From NCBI RefSeq assembly GCF_000725545.1, contig NZ_JNZP01000021.1, positions 41,924 through 105,923 on the forward strand: a DNA stretch of 64,000 nt, given 5' to 3'. The notes beneath the pieces were generated by a model, which was given only the letters and a program-made list of their open reading frames with translations, had not been told where the DNA came from and made no database searches. Shown in pieces: positions 43,409 to 52,554 of the stretch. Source of the DNA: Streptomyces exfoliatus (GTDB lineage Bacteria; Actinomycetota; Actinomycetes; Streptomycetales; Streptomycetaceae). The first letter of the stretch is position 1; each line of letters begins with the position of its first letter. A program made the position numbers and the translations under genes.

Positions 43409-44460
43409 CCGCGGCACCTCGGTTCGGACACGGCTATGCCGGTCGGCGGCTTGGAGCCGTCGGACGTTCCCACGCCGCTCACGCGCGCCTCGCAGAGGTA
43501 GAGGTTGAACCACGATCCGTACGAGGACAGCCGGGCCAGGGCGGTCATCTTGGCGGGGGTGTTGGCGAGGAACCTCTCGATGGCGGGGGTGTGGTCGCCG
43601 AGGGTGCCCGAGAGCCGGCCCAGTTCGCGGATGTCCTTCTTGAGGGGGGCGCGGCCTTCCTGGAAGAGGCCGGCGGTCGTCGTGGTGAGGTCGCCGATGG
43701 CCTGGACCGCCTCGCCGAGGGGTTTGCGGTCGGTGTTGAAGCCGGTGACGAGCTTCCGAAGGGTGACGACGAGGTCGCCGAAGGCGGCCTCGCGGCTGTT
43801 GAGGGTGGTCAGGACGGTGTTGAGGTGGGTCACGACCTTGCCGATGACCTCGTCCTTGGCGGCCACGGTCTTCGTGAGGGAGCCGATGTGCCGCATGAGG
43901 CTGTCGACGGTGCCGCTCTCGCCCTGGAGGACCTCCACGAGCGATCCGGCGAGGTCGTTGACGTCGCCGGGCGAGAGTCCCTCGAAGAGGGGCTTGAACC
44001 CGTTGAACAGCAGGGTCAGGTCGAGGGCGGGGGTGGTGCGGTCGAGCGGGATGGTCTCGCCCGCGCCGAGGGTGCCGGTGAGGTCCCCGCTGCCGCGGCC
44101 CAGGGAGACGTAGCGCTGTCCGACCATGTTGAGGTACTTGACGGCGGCGGTGGCGGACCGGGGCAGGGTGCGGTCCTCGTGGACGGAGAAGGTGACCTGG
44201 GCGGTGCGGCGTTCGACGACGCGCACGTCGGTCACCTCGCCCACCTTCACTCCCGCGATGCGCACCGAGTCGCCCTTGACGAGTCCGGTGACGTCGGTGA
44301 ACAGCGCCTTGTACGAGCGGGTGGCGGCGCCGACGCCGGTGTCGGCGATGCTGAGGCCGAGCACCGTGGTGGCCAGGGCCGTGACGAGGACGAACGCGAG
44401 GGACTTCAGTACGGTCCCGGTGAGGCCGCGTCGCCGCGTGTGGGCGGGTCGGCTCGTCAT
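43405..44460 (-). CDS. mceB: MCE-family protein, second of the operon (MceB position)
   Basis: The 351-aa protein has a membrane anchor (SLAFVLVTALATTVLGLSIA), an MCE domain ([43 protein letters not shown]), a helical domain and the C-terminal NLYLCEARV...SEPRCRG with two cysteines resembling those of the third protein. The 4-bp overlaps on both sides show co-translation. It is a subunit of the lipid transport tube. Confidence 0.9.
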   Translation of the reverse strand: MTSRPAHTRRRGLTGTVLKSLAFVLVTALATTVLGLSIADTGVGAATRSYKALFTDVTGLVKGDSVRIAGVKVGEVTDVRVVERRTAQVTFSVHEDRTLPRSATAAVKYLNMVGQRYVSLGRGSGDLTGTLGAGETIPLDRTTPALDLTLLFNGFKPLFEGLSPGDVNDLAGSLVEVLQGESGTVDSLMRHIGSLTKTVAAKDEVIGKVVTHLNTVLTTLNSREAAFGDLVVTLRKLVTGFNTDRKPLGEAVQAIGDLTTTTAGLFQEGRAPLKKDIRELGRLSGTLGDHTPAIERFLANTPAKMTALARLSSYGSWFNLYLCEARVSGVGTSDGSKPPTGIAVSEPRCRG

Positions 44461-45710
44461 CGCAGGGTCACCTCCGCGCCGCGGAACGCGGGTCCGGCCA
44501 GCAGGCTGCTCCAGTCCGGCAGGTCGCCGGGCCGCTTCTTCGCCGCGGGGGCGAGGAGTTCGTTGACGAGGTCGTTCTCCTGCGGGGAGTTGGCGGGTCC
44601 GAGGTCCTGTTCGGCGGCGGCGGACGCCCGTGCGGCGGGTGCGGCGGGGACGCCGAGGTAGGGCACGGGGTGGCAGCGCGGGCCGCCGCCCGATGCGTAG
44701 GTGGGCCGGTCACGGCCGGGGACGTAGGCGCCTCGCGAGGGCACGGTGGTCACGTCGACGTGCAGTCCGGGCCGGTCGGTGCCCTTGCCGAGCGCCTTGT
44801 CCATGGCGGGCACGAACTGGGCCAGGGTGCGCAGGGTGCAGGGGAAGGAGGGCGCGTACTCGGCGAGCAGTTCCAAGGTGGGCCTGCTGGTGGCGCTGAG
44901 GCCGATGATGTTGTCCTTGTTCTGCCGCAGGAAGGCGGTCAGGTCCTGGGCCGTGCGGGTGGCGGTGCCGAGGGTGCCGGCGAGGGCGGCCTCCTTCTCG
45001 GCGAGGGTGCCGCTGGTGGTGGTGAAGTCGGTGAGGGCGGTGACGATGTCCGGGGCGGCGTCGGCGTAGAGATGGCTGACCTTCACGAGTTCTTTCAGGT
45101 CGCGGGTGAGGGTGGGCAGCTGGGGGTTGAACTTCCTCAGGTGCGCGTCGAGTTGGGCGAGCGTCTCGCCGAGCTTGTCACCGCGTCCTTCGAGGGCCTG
45201 GGAGACGGCCGACAGGGTGGCCGACAGCTTCTGTGGCTGGACGGCGGTGAGCAGGGGCAGGACGTTGTCGAGGACCTGCTGGAGTTCGACGGCGTTGCTC
45301 GAACGGTCCTCGGGGATGACGGCCCCGGGGCCCAGCGACCCCGCCGAGGGGTCCGCGGGCGGTACGAGGGCGACGAACCGTTCGCCGAAGAGCGTCGTGG
45401 GCAGCATCTGCGCGCGGACGTCGGACGGGACGTGACGCAGGGCCCCGGGCCGCATGGCGAGGGTGAGCCGCGCTCCGCCGTCGCGGGCGTCGATGGCCCG
45501 GACCTCGCCGATGACGACGCCGCGCAGTTTCACCTCGGCGCCGAGGTGCATCTCGTTGCCGATGCTGCCGGTCTCGACGACGACCGGGTCGGAGTCGGTG
45601 AAGCGCTTGTCGTATACGGCGACCGCCAGCCAGGCGAGCAGGGCGGGTACGAGCAGGAACACGACGCCGGCGAACCGGCGGCGCAGGGTCTCGGCCGTGG
45701 AATCGTTCAT
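44457..45710 (-). CDS. mceA: MCE-family protein, first of the operon (MceA position)
   Basis: The 417-aa protein has an N-terminal anchor (FAGVVFLLVPALLAWLAVAVY), an MCE domain (VVVETGSIGNEMHLGAEVKLRGVVIGEVRAI; TLFGERFVALVPP), a helical domain (about 145-300) and an extended C-terminal tail of about 110 aa. It lies one base after the second YrbE gene and overlaps the next MCE gene by 4 bp. The position directly after the YrbE pair matches MceA in mycobacteria. Confidence 0.91.
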   Translation of the reverse strand: MNDSTAETLRRRFAGVVFLLVPALLAWLAVAVYDKRFTDSDPVVVETGSIGNEMHLGAEVKLRGVVIGEVRAIDARDGGARLTLAMRPGALRHVPSDVRAQMLPTTLFGERFVALVPPADPSAGSLGPGAVIPEDRSSNAVELQQVLDNVLPLLTAVQPQKLSATLSAVSQALEGRGDKLGETLAQLDAHLRKFNPQLPTLTRDLKELVKVSHLYADAAPDIVTALTDFTTTSGTLAEKEAALAGTLGTATRTAQDLTAFLRQNKDNIIGLSATSRPTLELLAEYAPSFPCTLRTLAQFVPAMDKALGKGTDRPGLHVDVTTVPSRGAYVPGRDRPTYASGGGPRCHPVPYLGVPAAPAARASAAAEQDLGPANSPQENDLVNELLAPAAKKRPGDLPDWSSLLAGPAFRGAEVTLR

Positions 45711-45711
45711 C

Positions 45712-46518
45712 TCACCCCGCCACCTTCACGGTCGTGGTCGCGCCCCAGAGGGCCAGCGACAGGAAGAAGTCGGTGACGCTGATCAGCACGATGGCGTTGC
45801 GTACGGAACGGCCGACCGCGATGCCGACGCCGGCGGGGCCGCCGGAGGCGCGGAAGCCGTAGTAGCAGTGGGCGATGATCACCATCACGCTGAAGATCAG
45901 CACTTTGAGCATCGAGAGGAGGACGTCGGTCGGCGAGAGGAAGAGGTTGAAGTAGTGGTCGTACGTGCCCCGGGACTGCCCGTTGAACAGGACCGTCACA
46001 GAGCGGGAGGCCAGGTAGGAGGAGAGCAGGCCGATCGCGTACAGCGGGACGATCGCGACGACGCCCGCGATGATGCGGGTGGTGACCAGGTACGGCATGG
46101 AGCGGATGCCCATGCCTTCGAGGGCGTCGACCTCCTCGTTGATGCGCATCGCGCCGAGCTGGGCGGTGAATCCGGCGCCGACGGTCGCGGAGAGGGCCAG
46201 TCCGGCGACGAGCGGGGCGATCTCCCGCGTGTTGAAGTAGGCGGACACGAATCCGGTGAAGGCGGCGGTGCCGATCTGTTCGAGGGCCGCGTGTCCCTGG
46301 AGGCCGACGACGGTTCCGGTGAACAGCGTCATCGCGATCATGACGCCGATGGTGCCGCCGATGACGCCGAGGCCGCCGGAGCCGAAGGCGACCTCGGCGA
46401 GCAGCCGTTGCACCTCCTTGAGGTAGCGGCGCAGCGTGCGGGGAATCCAGAGCAGGGCTCTGACGTAGAACAGGAGCTGGTCGCCGGAGCGGTCGAGCCA
46501 GACGAACGGGGAGGCCAT
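45712..46518 (-). CDS. yrbEB: YrbE/MlaE-family lipid ABC permease, second
   Basis: The 268-aa integral membrane permease of the MlaE family has conserved GGTIGVMIAMTLFTGTVVGLQGHAALEQIG near the N-terminus and LSATVGAGFTAQLGAMRINEEVDALEGMGI. The latter is the EQ-loop-like segment that contacts the ATPase. It pairs with the upstream YrbE protein and, with the Mkl-type ATPase, powers transport through the MCE tube. It starts 3 bp after the previous stop and ends 1 bp before the first MCE gene. Confidence 0.93.
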   Translation of the reverse strand: MASPFVWLDRSGDQLLFYVRALLWIPRTLRRYLKEVQRLLAEVAFGSGGLGVIGGTIGVMIAMTLFTGTVVGLQGHAALEQIGTAAFTGFVSAYFNTREIAPLVAGLALSATVGAGFTAQLGAMRINEEVDALEGMGIRSMPYLVTTRIIAGVVAIVPLYAIGLLSSYLASRSVTVLFNGQSRGTYDHYFNLFLSPTDVLLSMLKVLIFSVMVIIAHCYYGFRASGGPAGVGIAVGRSVRNAIVLISVTDFFLSLALWGATTTVKVAG

Positions 46519-46521
46519 GGG

Positions 46522-47286
46522 TCAGCCTCCCTTCGGCGGGACGATCTGCAGGTAGATGCCCGTCAGCACCATGTTGACGAAGAACAGCAGCATGAAGGTG
46601 ATGACGACGGACTGGTTGACGGCGTCGCCGACCCCCTTGGGGCCGCCGCGGGGGTTGAGTCCCCGGTGGGCGGCGACGATGCCCGCGATGAACCCGAAGA
46701 TCAGGGCCTTGAGTTCGCTGATGTAGAGGTCGGGCAGCTGGGCGAGGGCGGAGAAGCTGGAGAGGTACGCGCCGGGGGTGCCGCCCTGGAGGACGATGTT
46801 GAAGAAGTAGCCGCCGAGGGTGCCGACGACGGAGACCATTCCGTTGAGGAGCACGGCGACGGCCATGGTGGCGAGGACGCGGGGGACGACGAGTCGCTGG
46901 ACGGGCGAGACGCCCATGACCTCCATCGCGTCGAGTTCCTCCCGGATCTTGCGGGAGCCGAGGTCGGCGCAGATGGCGGAGCCGCCCGCGCCGGCGATCA
47001 GGAGGGCGACGATCAGCGGGCTCGCCTGCTGGATGACGGCGAGGACGCTGGCACCGCCGGTGAACGACTGGGCGCCCAGCTGCTGGGTGAGCGAGCCGAC
47101 CTGGAGGGCGATCACGGCGCCGAACGGGATGGAGACGAGCGCGGCCGGGAGGATGGTGACGCTCGCGACGAACCAGAACTGCTCGATGAACTCGCGGAAC
47201 TGGAAGGGTCGTCGGAAGACGGCCCGGCTCACCTCGGCGGCGAGGGCGAAGAGGCGGCCGGTCTGCCGCAGAGCCCCGGTGATCAC
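46522..47286 (-). CDS. yrbEA: YrbE/MlaE-family lipid ABC permease, first
   Basis: The 254-aa MlaE-type permease has FIEQFWFVASVTILPAALVSIPFGAVIALQVGSLTQQLGA, then AGAGGSAICADLGSRKIREELDAMEVMGV (ATPase-contact region) and LNPRGGPKGVGDAVNQSVV. The GTG start at 47286 overlaps the ATPase stop (GTGA); a longer frame upstream is a shadow of the ATPase gene. It forms the membrane core with the second YrbE protein. Confidence 0.92.
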   Translation of the reverse strand: MITGALRQTGRLFALAAEVSRAVFRRPFQFREFIEQFWFVASVTILPAALVSIPFGAVIALQVGSLTQQLGAQSFTGGASVLAVIQQASPLIVALLIAGAGGSAICADLGSRKIREELDAMEVMGVSPVQRLVVPRVLATMAVAVLLNGMVSVVGTLGGYFFNIVLQGGTPGAYLSSFSALAQLPDLYISELKALIFGFIAGIVAAHRGLNPRGGPKGVGDAVNQSVVITFMLLFFVNMVLTGIYLQIVPPKGG

Positions 47287-48296
47287 GAGCCGCTCCCGGG
47301 ACGCGGCACGGAGGGGGTGGGCGCCGCGGCGCCGCGCGCGTAGGTGTCGCGGATGGCGGCGCGGGCGGCGGGCGGCAGGCTGTCGAGCATGCCGAGGACC
47401 CGCTCGCGCCGCCGGGCGACGGCCGCGCGGGGCGGCAGGCCGGGCGAGGGTTCCAGCTGCGGGACGATGACGGGCGGCCCGGACGGCCGGTGGTTTGCGG
47501 GGTCGACCAGCTCGGCGGCGAGCAGGGCGGCGTCCTTCTCCTCCGACATGCCGATGGGGCCTTCGCGGCGGCCTGCGAGGAACTGGGTCACGACCGGCTC
47601 GTCGCTGGTGAGGAGTACTTCGCGCGGGCCGAAGGTGACCAGGTTGCGCCGGAAGAACATGCCCATGTTGTCGGGGACGGTGGCGGCGATGTCCAGGTTG
47701 TGGGTGACGATCAGCATCGTCGCGTCGATCCGGGCGTTGAGGTCGATGAGCAGCTGGGACAGGTAGGCGGTGCGGACGGGGTCGAGCCCGGAGTCGGGTT
47801 CGTCGCACAGAACGATCTGCGGGTCGAGCACGAGCGCGCGGGCCAGGCCGGCGCGTTTGCGCATGCCGCCGCTGATCTCGCCCGGCAGCTTCCCCTCCGC
47901 GCCGAGCAGGCCGACGAGTTCGATGCGCTCCATCACGATGCGCCGGATCTCCGGCTCCCGCTTGCGGGTGTGTTCGCGCAGCGGGAAGGCGATGTTGTCG
48001 AAGAGGGTCATGGAGCCGAAGAGCGCGCCGTCCTGGAACATGAGGCCGAAGAGTTTCCGGGTCTCGTAGATGTCGCGTTCCGCACCGCCGACCATGTCGA
48101 CGCCGTTGATGAGGACGCGGCCCTGCTGGGGCTTCAGCAGCCCGATGAGCGATTTCAGGAAGACCGTCTTCCCTGTTCCGGAAGGGCCGAGCATGACGCT
48201 CACCTCTCCGGCCGGCAGGGTCAGTGTCACGTCCTGCCAGATGTTCTGCTTGCCAAAGGACATGGTCAGACCCTCAACGACTACTTCGATTCCCAT
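47283..48296 (-). CDS. mkl: Mkl/MceG-type ATPase of the mce transporter
   Basis: The 337-aa ABC ATPase has Walker A GPSGTGKT, a Q-loop in LMFQDGALFGSMT, the signature ISGGMRKRAGLARAL, Walker B IVLCDEPDSGLDP and the switch histidine in IVTHN. The C-terminal extension of about 90 aa (after QFLAGRREGPIGM) is typical of MceG/Mkl proteins and helps bind the YrbE permeases. It is the first gene of the operon, unlike mycobacteria where it is unlinked. Its promoter must lie in the 642-bp gap upstream, which carries three repeated inverted motifs. Confidence 0.94.
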   Translation of the reverse strand: MGIEVVVEGLTMSFGKQNIWQDVTLTLPAGEVSVMLGPSGTGKTVFLKSLIGLLKPQQGRVLINGVDMVGGAERDIYETRKLFGLMFQDGALFGSMTLFDNIAFPLREHTRKREPEIRRIVMERIELVGLLGAEGKLPGEISGGMRKRAGLARALVLDPQIVLCDEPDSGLDPVRTAYLSQLLIDLNARIDATMLIVTHNLDIAATVPDNMGMFFRRNLVTFGPREVLLTSDEPVVTQFLAGRREGPIGMSEEKDAALLAAELVDPANHRPSGPPVIVPQLEPSPGLPPRAAVARRRERVLGMLDSLPPAARAAIRDTYARGAAAPTPSVPRPGSGS

Positions 48297-48404
48297 CCCA
48301 CCTCCAGCAAGCGTGCGTCGGGTGTGCGCCGCGGGCGCACGGTAAGTCGGAGCGGATCACCCGGACAATAGCCGGGCGCCGAAATCATGAAGCTGTTCCC
48401 GTGT

Positions 48405-48422
48405 TTGTCACGGCGGAGACAA
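48405..48422. promoter_or_regulatory. Inverted repeat operator candidate, copy 1
   Basis: TTGTC-N8-GACAA, a perfect inverted repeat (TTGTCACGGCGGAGACAA), 109 bp upstream of the ATPase start. Two near-identical copies lie at 48438-48455 and 48581-48598. Confidence 0.6.
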
Positions 48423-48437
48423 GGCAGGAATGGCCTT

Positions 48438-48455
48438 TTGTCACCGCCGAGACAG
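48438..48455. promoter_or_regulatory. Inverted repeat operator candidate, copy 2
   Basis: TTGTCACCGCCGAGACAG, starting 33 bp (about three helical turns) from the start of copy 1, in the same orientation. Confidence 0.6.
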
Positions 48456-48580
48456 GACGGTCCTCCGGAACCGTTCCAACCTGCGACGAGGCGCCGCCCC
48501 GGGAACGCTACGGCCGAGTAACCTTCCCCGGCAATACCGGATTCCGAGATTTCCGCAGTCGGGACCGAACGGCCGGGAAC

Positions 48581-48598
48581 TTGTCAGCCGGGAGACAG
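48581..48598. promoter_or_regulatory. Inverted repeat operator candidate, copy 3
   Basis: TTGTCAGCCGGGAGACAG, same motif and orientation, 341 bp before the secreted-protein start. Confidence 0.55.
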
Positions 48599-48839
48599 TC
48601 GGGCATCGCGAACTATCACCGGAGAGAGCAAGAAAAGCGTCCGGCGAACCGTCGAGGAGCATGGAATCCACGCCGCTGTCCAAGGCGCTACCCCTACCGC
48701 GTGATCGATCAAAATTGTCGACATTGCGCACCCCGGAACCAAGGGCATTCCGGCCACCCCTCACCCGCCTGACAGGCAATTCGGCCTCTTCAAAGAATCA
48801 TGGACTCCGCCATTGTTCAGCTAAGTTTCCCGCAAGTAA

Positions 48840-49574
<735 letters not shown>

Positions 49575-49694
49575 GACGCAGGAACCCGCGTCCGTCCGGC
49601 CGGCGACCCCGGCCGGGCGGGCGCGGGCCTGTCCGTGTTCCCATCGCCCGCGGCCTTCCCCGCCGGCGCACGAACGACCCGAGCGGAGCAGCAG

Positions 49695-51338
49695 ATGAGA
49701 GGCCCAGGGCCCGGCCCCCGACCGTCCCGTGTCCGCGCGCGCGGCGCGACGATAGCCGCGTTCGTGGCGCTCGCCCCCCTGCTCCCGGCGGCGGCCGTCG
49801 CGGTGGGGACCCTGAAGGTCGACACCGCGCTGCCCTACGTCTGCACCCTGCCCTCGGGCCCGCAGGCCGCGACGGTGCGGATCACGGCGGCCTTCCCCGA
49901 GCGGGTCGCCGTGGGCGAGGAGATCCGGCCCACCGACGTCACCACGACGGTGGAGCTCCCCGCGGCGGCCGTGGCCGACCTCACCGTGCTCGAAGCGGCC
50001 ACCGTACGGGCCGAGACCCGGCTCACCGTCGGTGTGACCCAGAACGGGCAGCGGGCGGAGGCCACTTGGCGCGGCACGTCACCGTCCCTCGACGTACCCG
50101 CCGACGGGCCCCTCACGCTCACGACGACCGGCGACGTCCCGATCCTGACGACGGGCGGCCCCGGCGATCTGTCCCTCACCGCCGGGAGCCTGGGCGTCGA
50201 CCTCGCCCCCAGCACGGCGGACGGCGCGGCCACCGTCCCCGCGTCCCTCTCCGTCACCTGTGTCCCCGCCGAGGCGGCGGAGGGCCGGCGGGTGCTCGCC
50301 ACGGTCCCGGTGAGCCCCGGCGCCACCACCGGCGAACCGAGCGCGCCCCCCACGCCTTCGACCGCCCCCTCCTCGTCCTCCCCCTCGTCATCGCCCGCCT
50401 CTCTCCCTTCTCCACCGCCGTCCCGTCCGACGGGGCGGGAGCCCGCGAGCGGGACGAGCGGGGCTTCGCGGAGCCCGGCGGCCGGGCGTACGGCGGACAG
50501 CGGCCCGCAGGCGGCGGACGACACCGCGCCCGGCACCGGGGCCGGCACCGAGGCCCCGCGACCGCCCGCCCCGACCTGCCGCAACGACAAGCCGACGTCC
50601 AAGTCCCTCACCGCCTACATCACCGGCTACTCCAACGTGCGGAAGCTGAACGGCGCCAACGTCATCCCGGTGTCCTGCACGCTGATCGAGCAGGGAGATC
50701 CCGAGATCGTCTTCCTGCCGGACGGCGTCCACCTGCTCCAGAAGTCGGACGCCGAACTGTCGTACAAGGGACGCAGGCAGACCCCGCCCTTCGAGGCGAC
50801 CTTCCTGACGTTCGGCTTCGCCCCCACCACGGCGACCCTCGTCCTGGAACAGGTGGGGCCCATGGCCGTCGAGTCGGACATACTCCTCGTCTTCCCCGAC
50901 AACATCGCCGAGACCTACATCCGCGCCCCCCTCGTCCTGCGCGTCCTCGACGTCCGGGTCAACGGCACCCGGCTGGACGTCGGCCCCTCGTGCCGCACGG
51001 CGAAGCCGCTCAGCTCCCCCGAGCCCGACCCCGCCAAGTACCCCGGGGACCACCTGGTGCTCCTGGGCAAGGGGCAGCTCCTCAACGGCACCGACGCCAG
51101 CGGCTACGTCCTCACCAGCGGCGGCCCGCTCACCGGCGAGGTGACCATCCCCGCCTTCGAGAACTGCGGCGCCGGAGGCGAGGACCTCGACCGGCTCCTC
51201 ACCGCGACCATCTCCGGCCCCGGCAACCACCTCAAGCAGATCCAGGGCCAGACCTGCGCCGTGGGCGTCGAAGTGCCCACCGAGGGCCAGTGCACCGAGG
51301 ACCGCCAGCCGTACGTCGTCCCCAAGCCCGCCCGCTGA
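49695..51338 (+). CDS. Secreted DUF6801-type two-domain protein
   Basis: The 547-aa protein has a signal peptide with a basic start (RPSRVRARGATIAAFVALAPLLPAAAVA), an N-terminal beta-rich domain resembling DUF6801 (about 40-215; VDTALPYVCTLPSG...VSVTC-type ends, two cysteines), a Ser/Pro/Thr-rich linker (about 220-295) and a second beta-rich domain (about 296-547) with six cysteines (PTCRND, VSCTL, PSCRT, ENCGAG, QTCAV, GQCTED). The ATG at 49695 has GGAG upstream. Function unknown. The two folded halves joined by a glycosylation-prone linker suggest a surface protein binding a ligand, perhaps a lipid for the divergent mce transporter. Confidence 0.8.
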   Translation: MRGPGPGPRPSRVRARGATIAAFVALAPLLPAAAVAVGTLKVDTALPYVCTLPSGPQAATVRITAAFPERVAVGEEIRPTDVTTTVELPAAAVADLTVLEAATVRAETRLTVGVTQNGQRAEATWRGTSPSLDVPADGPLTLTTTGDVPILTTGGPGDLSLTAGSLGVDLAPSTADGAATVPASLSVTCVPAEAAEGRRVLATVPVSPGATTGEPSAPPTPSTAPSSSSPSSSPASLPSPPPSRPTGREPASGTSGASRSPAAGRTADSGPQAADDTAPGTGAGTEAPRPPAPTCRNDKPTSKSLTAYITGYSNVRKLNGANVIPVSCTLIEQGDPEIVFLPDGVHLLQKSDAELSYKGRRQTPPFEATFLTFGFAPTTATLVLEQVGPMAVESDILLVFPDNIAETYIRAPLVLRVLDVRVNGTRLDVGPSCRTAKPLSSPEPDPAKYPGDHLVLLGKGQLLNGTDASGYVLTSGGPLTGEVTIPAFENCGAGGEDLDRLLTATISGPGNHLKQIQGQTCAVGVEVPTEGQCTEDRQPYVVPKPAR

Positions 51339-51393
51339 ACCCCCGCACGAGTCACCCCCTCTTCACCGCTCCCCCTCATCGGAAGGCTTCGCC

Positions 51394-52338
51394 ATGCCCC
51401 TCGTCTCCGCCCGCACCCGCCTGGCCACCCTCTCGGCGCTGACCGCGCTCGGCGCCTTCGCCTCCATGGGCACGGCGACCGCGGCCGTCCCCGAACTGAA
51501 CGGCAGCTGGGCGCCGTTCACCCGCTGCCCCGTCGACGCCCCGGCCATGCTCGCCGCCGACGGACTCGACAAGGCGCCGCAGTGCGTCTCCTCGGCCTCC
51601 GCCAGCGGCTCCATCAAGCTCGGCAACACGACCGTGGTCACCGGGAGGACCAACCTCCAGATCGGCGTCGTCCAGAACGCCGACGGCACCAGCACGGTCG
51701 TCGCCCCCGCCGCCGGCTCGCTCATCGCCGACTCCGCCACCGTCCCCGGCGGCCTGCTCGGCCTGATGTGCCCGAGCGACATCCCGTTCATCACCGACAT
51801 CTGCCGGCAGCTGTCCGACGCCCGGCTGAACAAGATCACCGCCACCGTGGAGTCGGTCGGCACCCCCTCGAACTTCGACCAGATCGCGGGCGTCCTCACC
51901 GACATGCCGATCGTGAACATCCCGGTCCGCATCCACCTGCAGAACCCGTTCCTCGGCAGCAACTGCTACATCGGGACCAGGTCCAACCCCATCGTGCTGC
52001 GCCCGAGCAACCTCACGGCCCCCTCCTTCGCCGTCGACCGCTCCAACGGCGACGGCTCGCCGAACGAGGAAGGCGACATGAGCCGCCTCAACCTCCTCGG
52101 CTCCACCCAGGTCGACACGACCTTCGCCGTCCCCGGCGCCAGCGGCTGCGGCCTCGGACTGCTCGGCCTGATCGACGGCGCGGTCAACCTCAAGACCGGA
52201 CTGCCCTCCGCCGCCGGCAAGAACCGCCTCACCCTCGACAACACCCAGACGTATCTGACCGGCCTCTACGCACCCGGCGTCGTCGCCCCCGACGCCGGAA
52301 AGGTGATGGCCCGGAACTGGCACTCCGCCGTCAACTAA
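51394..52338 (+). CDS. Secreted protein of unknown function
   Basis: The 314-aa protein has a signal peptide (RLATLSALTALGAFASMGTATA, cleavage near residue 31) and a mature part with six cysteines (TRCPVD, PQCVSS, LMCPSD, DICRQ, SNCYIG, SGCGLG), predicted mostly beta. The segment FLGSNCYIGTRSNPIVLRPSNLTAPSF is distinctive of a family of Streptomyces exported proteins found near mce genes. GGAAGG precedes the ATG. It follows the DUF6801-type gene by 55 bp, probably in the same transcript. No catalytic motif is visible. Confidence 0.82.
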   Translation: MPLVSARTRLATLSALTALGAFASMGTATAAVPELNGSWAPFTRCPVDAPAMLAADGLDKAPQCVSSASASGSIKLGNTTVVTGRTNLQIGVVQNADGTSTVVAPAAGSLIADSATVPGGLLGLMCPSDIPFITDICRQLSDARLNKITATVESVGTPSNFDQIAGVLTDMPIVNIPVRIHLQNPFLGSNCYIGTRSNPIVLRPSNLTAPSFAVDRSNGDGSPNEEGDMSRLNLLGSTQVDTTFAVPGASGCGLGLLGLIDGAVNLKTGLPSAAGKNRLTLDNTQTYLTGLYAPGVVAPDAGKVMARNWHSAVN

Positions 52339-52554
52339 CGGCCAGTCAGGGGCGATTCCCGGCCTACTCTCCGGCGCACGCCGCTCCGGCACGCCAACTC
52401 TTGTGCAAGTTGTGTACAGCACACAGCAGTTGACCTAGCTTCGGCAGTCCACGTCGGTACGCGCCTGACGGCCACGGCGGCGCCCGCCACGCCAGGTCCG
52501 GGTGCCGCACCGCCACTCCCCCACCGGTCGCGCAGGAGAGCAAGGGATCGGCTC

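Noticed and set aside
52398..52430. AT-richer stretch with TTGTGCAAG and TGTGTACAGCACA before the PucR gene
   Set aside because: Suggestive of an operator, but the symmetry is partial and no second copy was found in the window.
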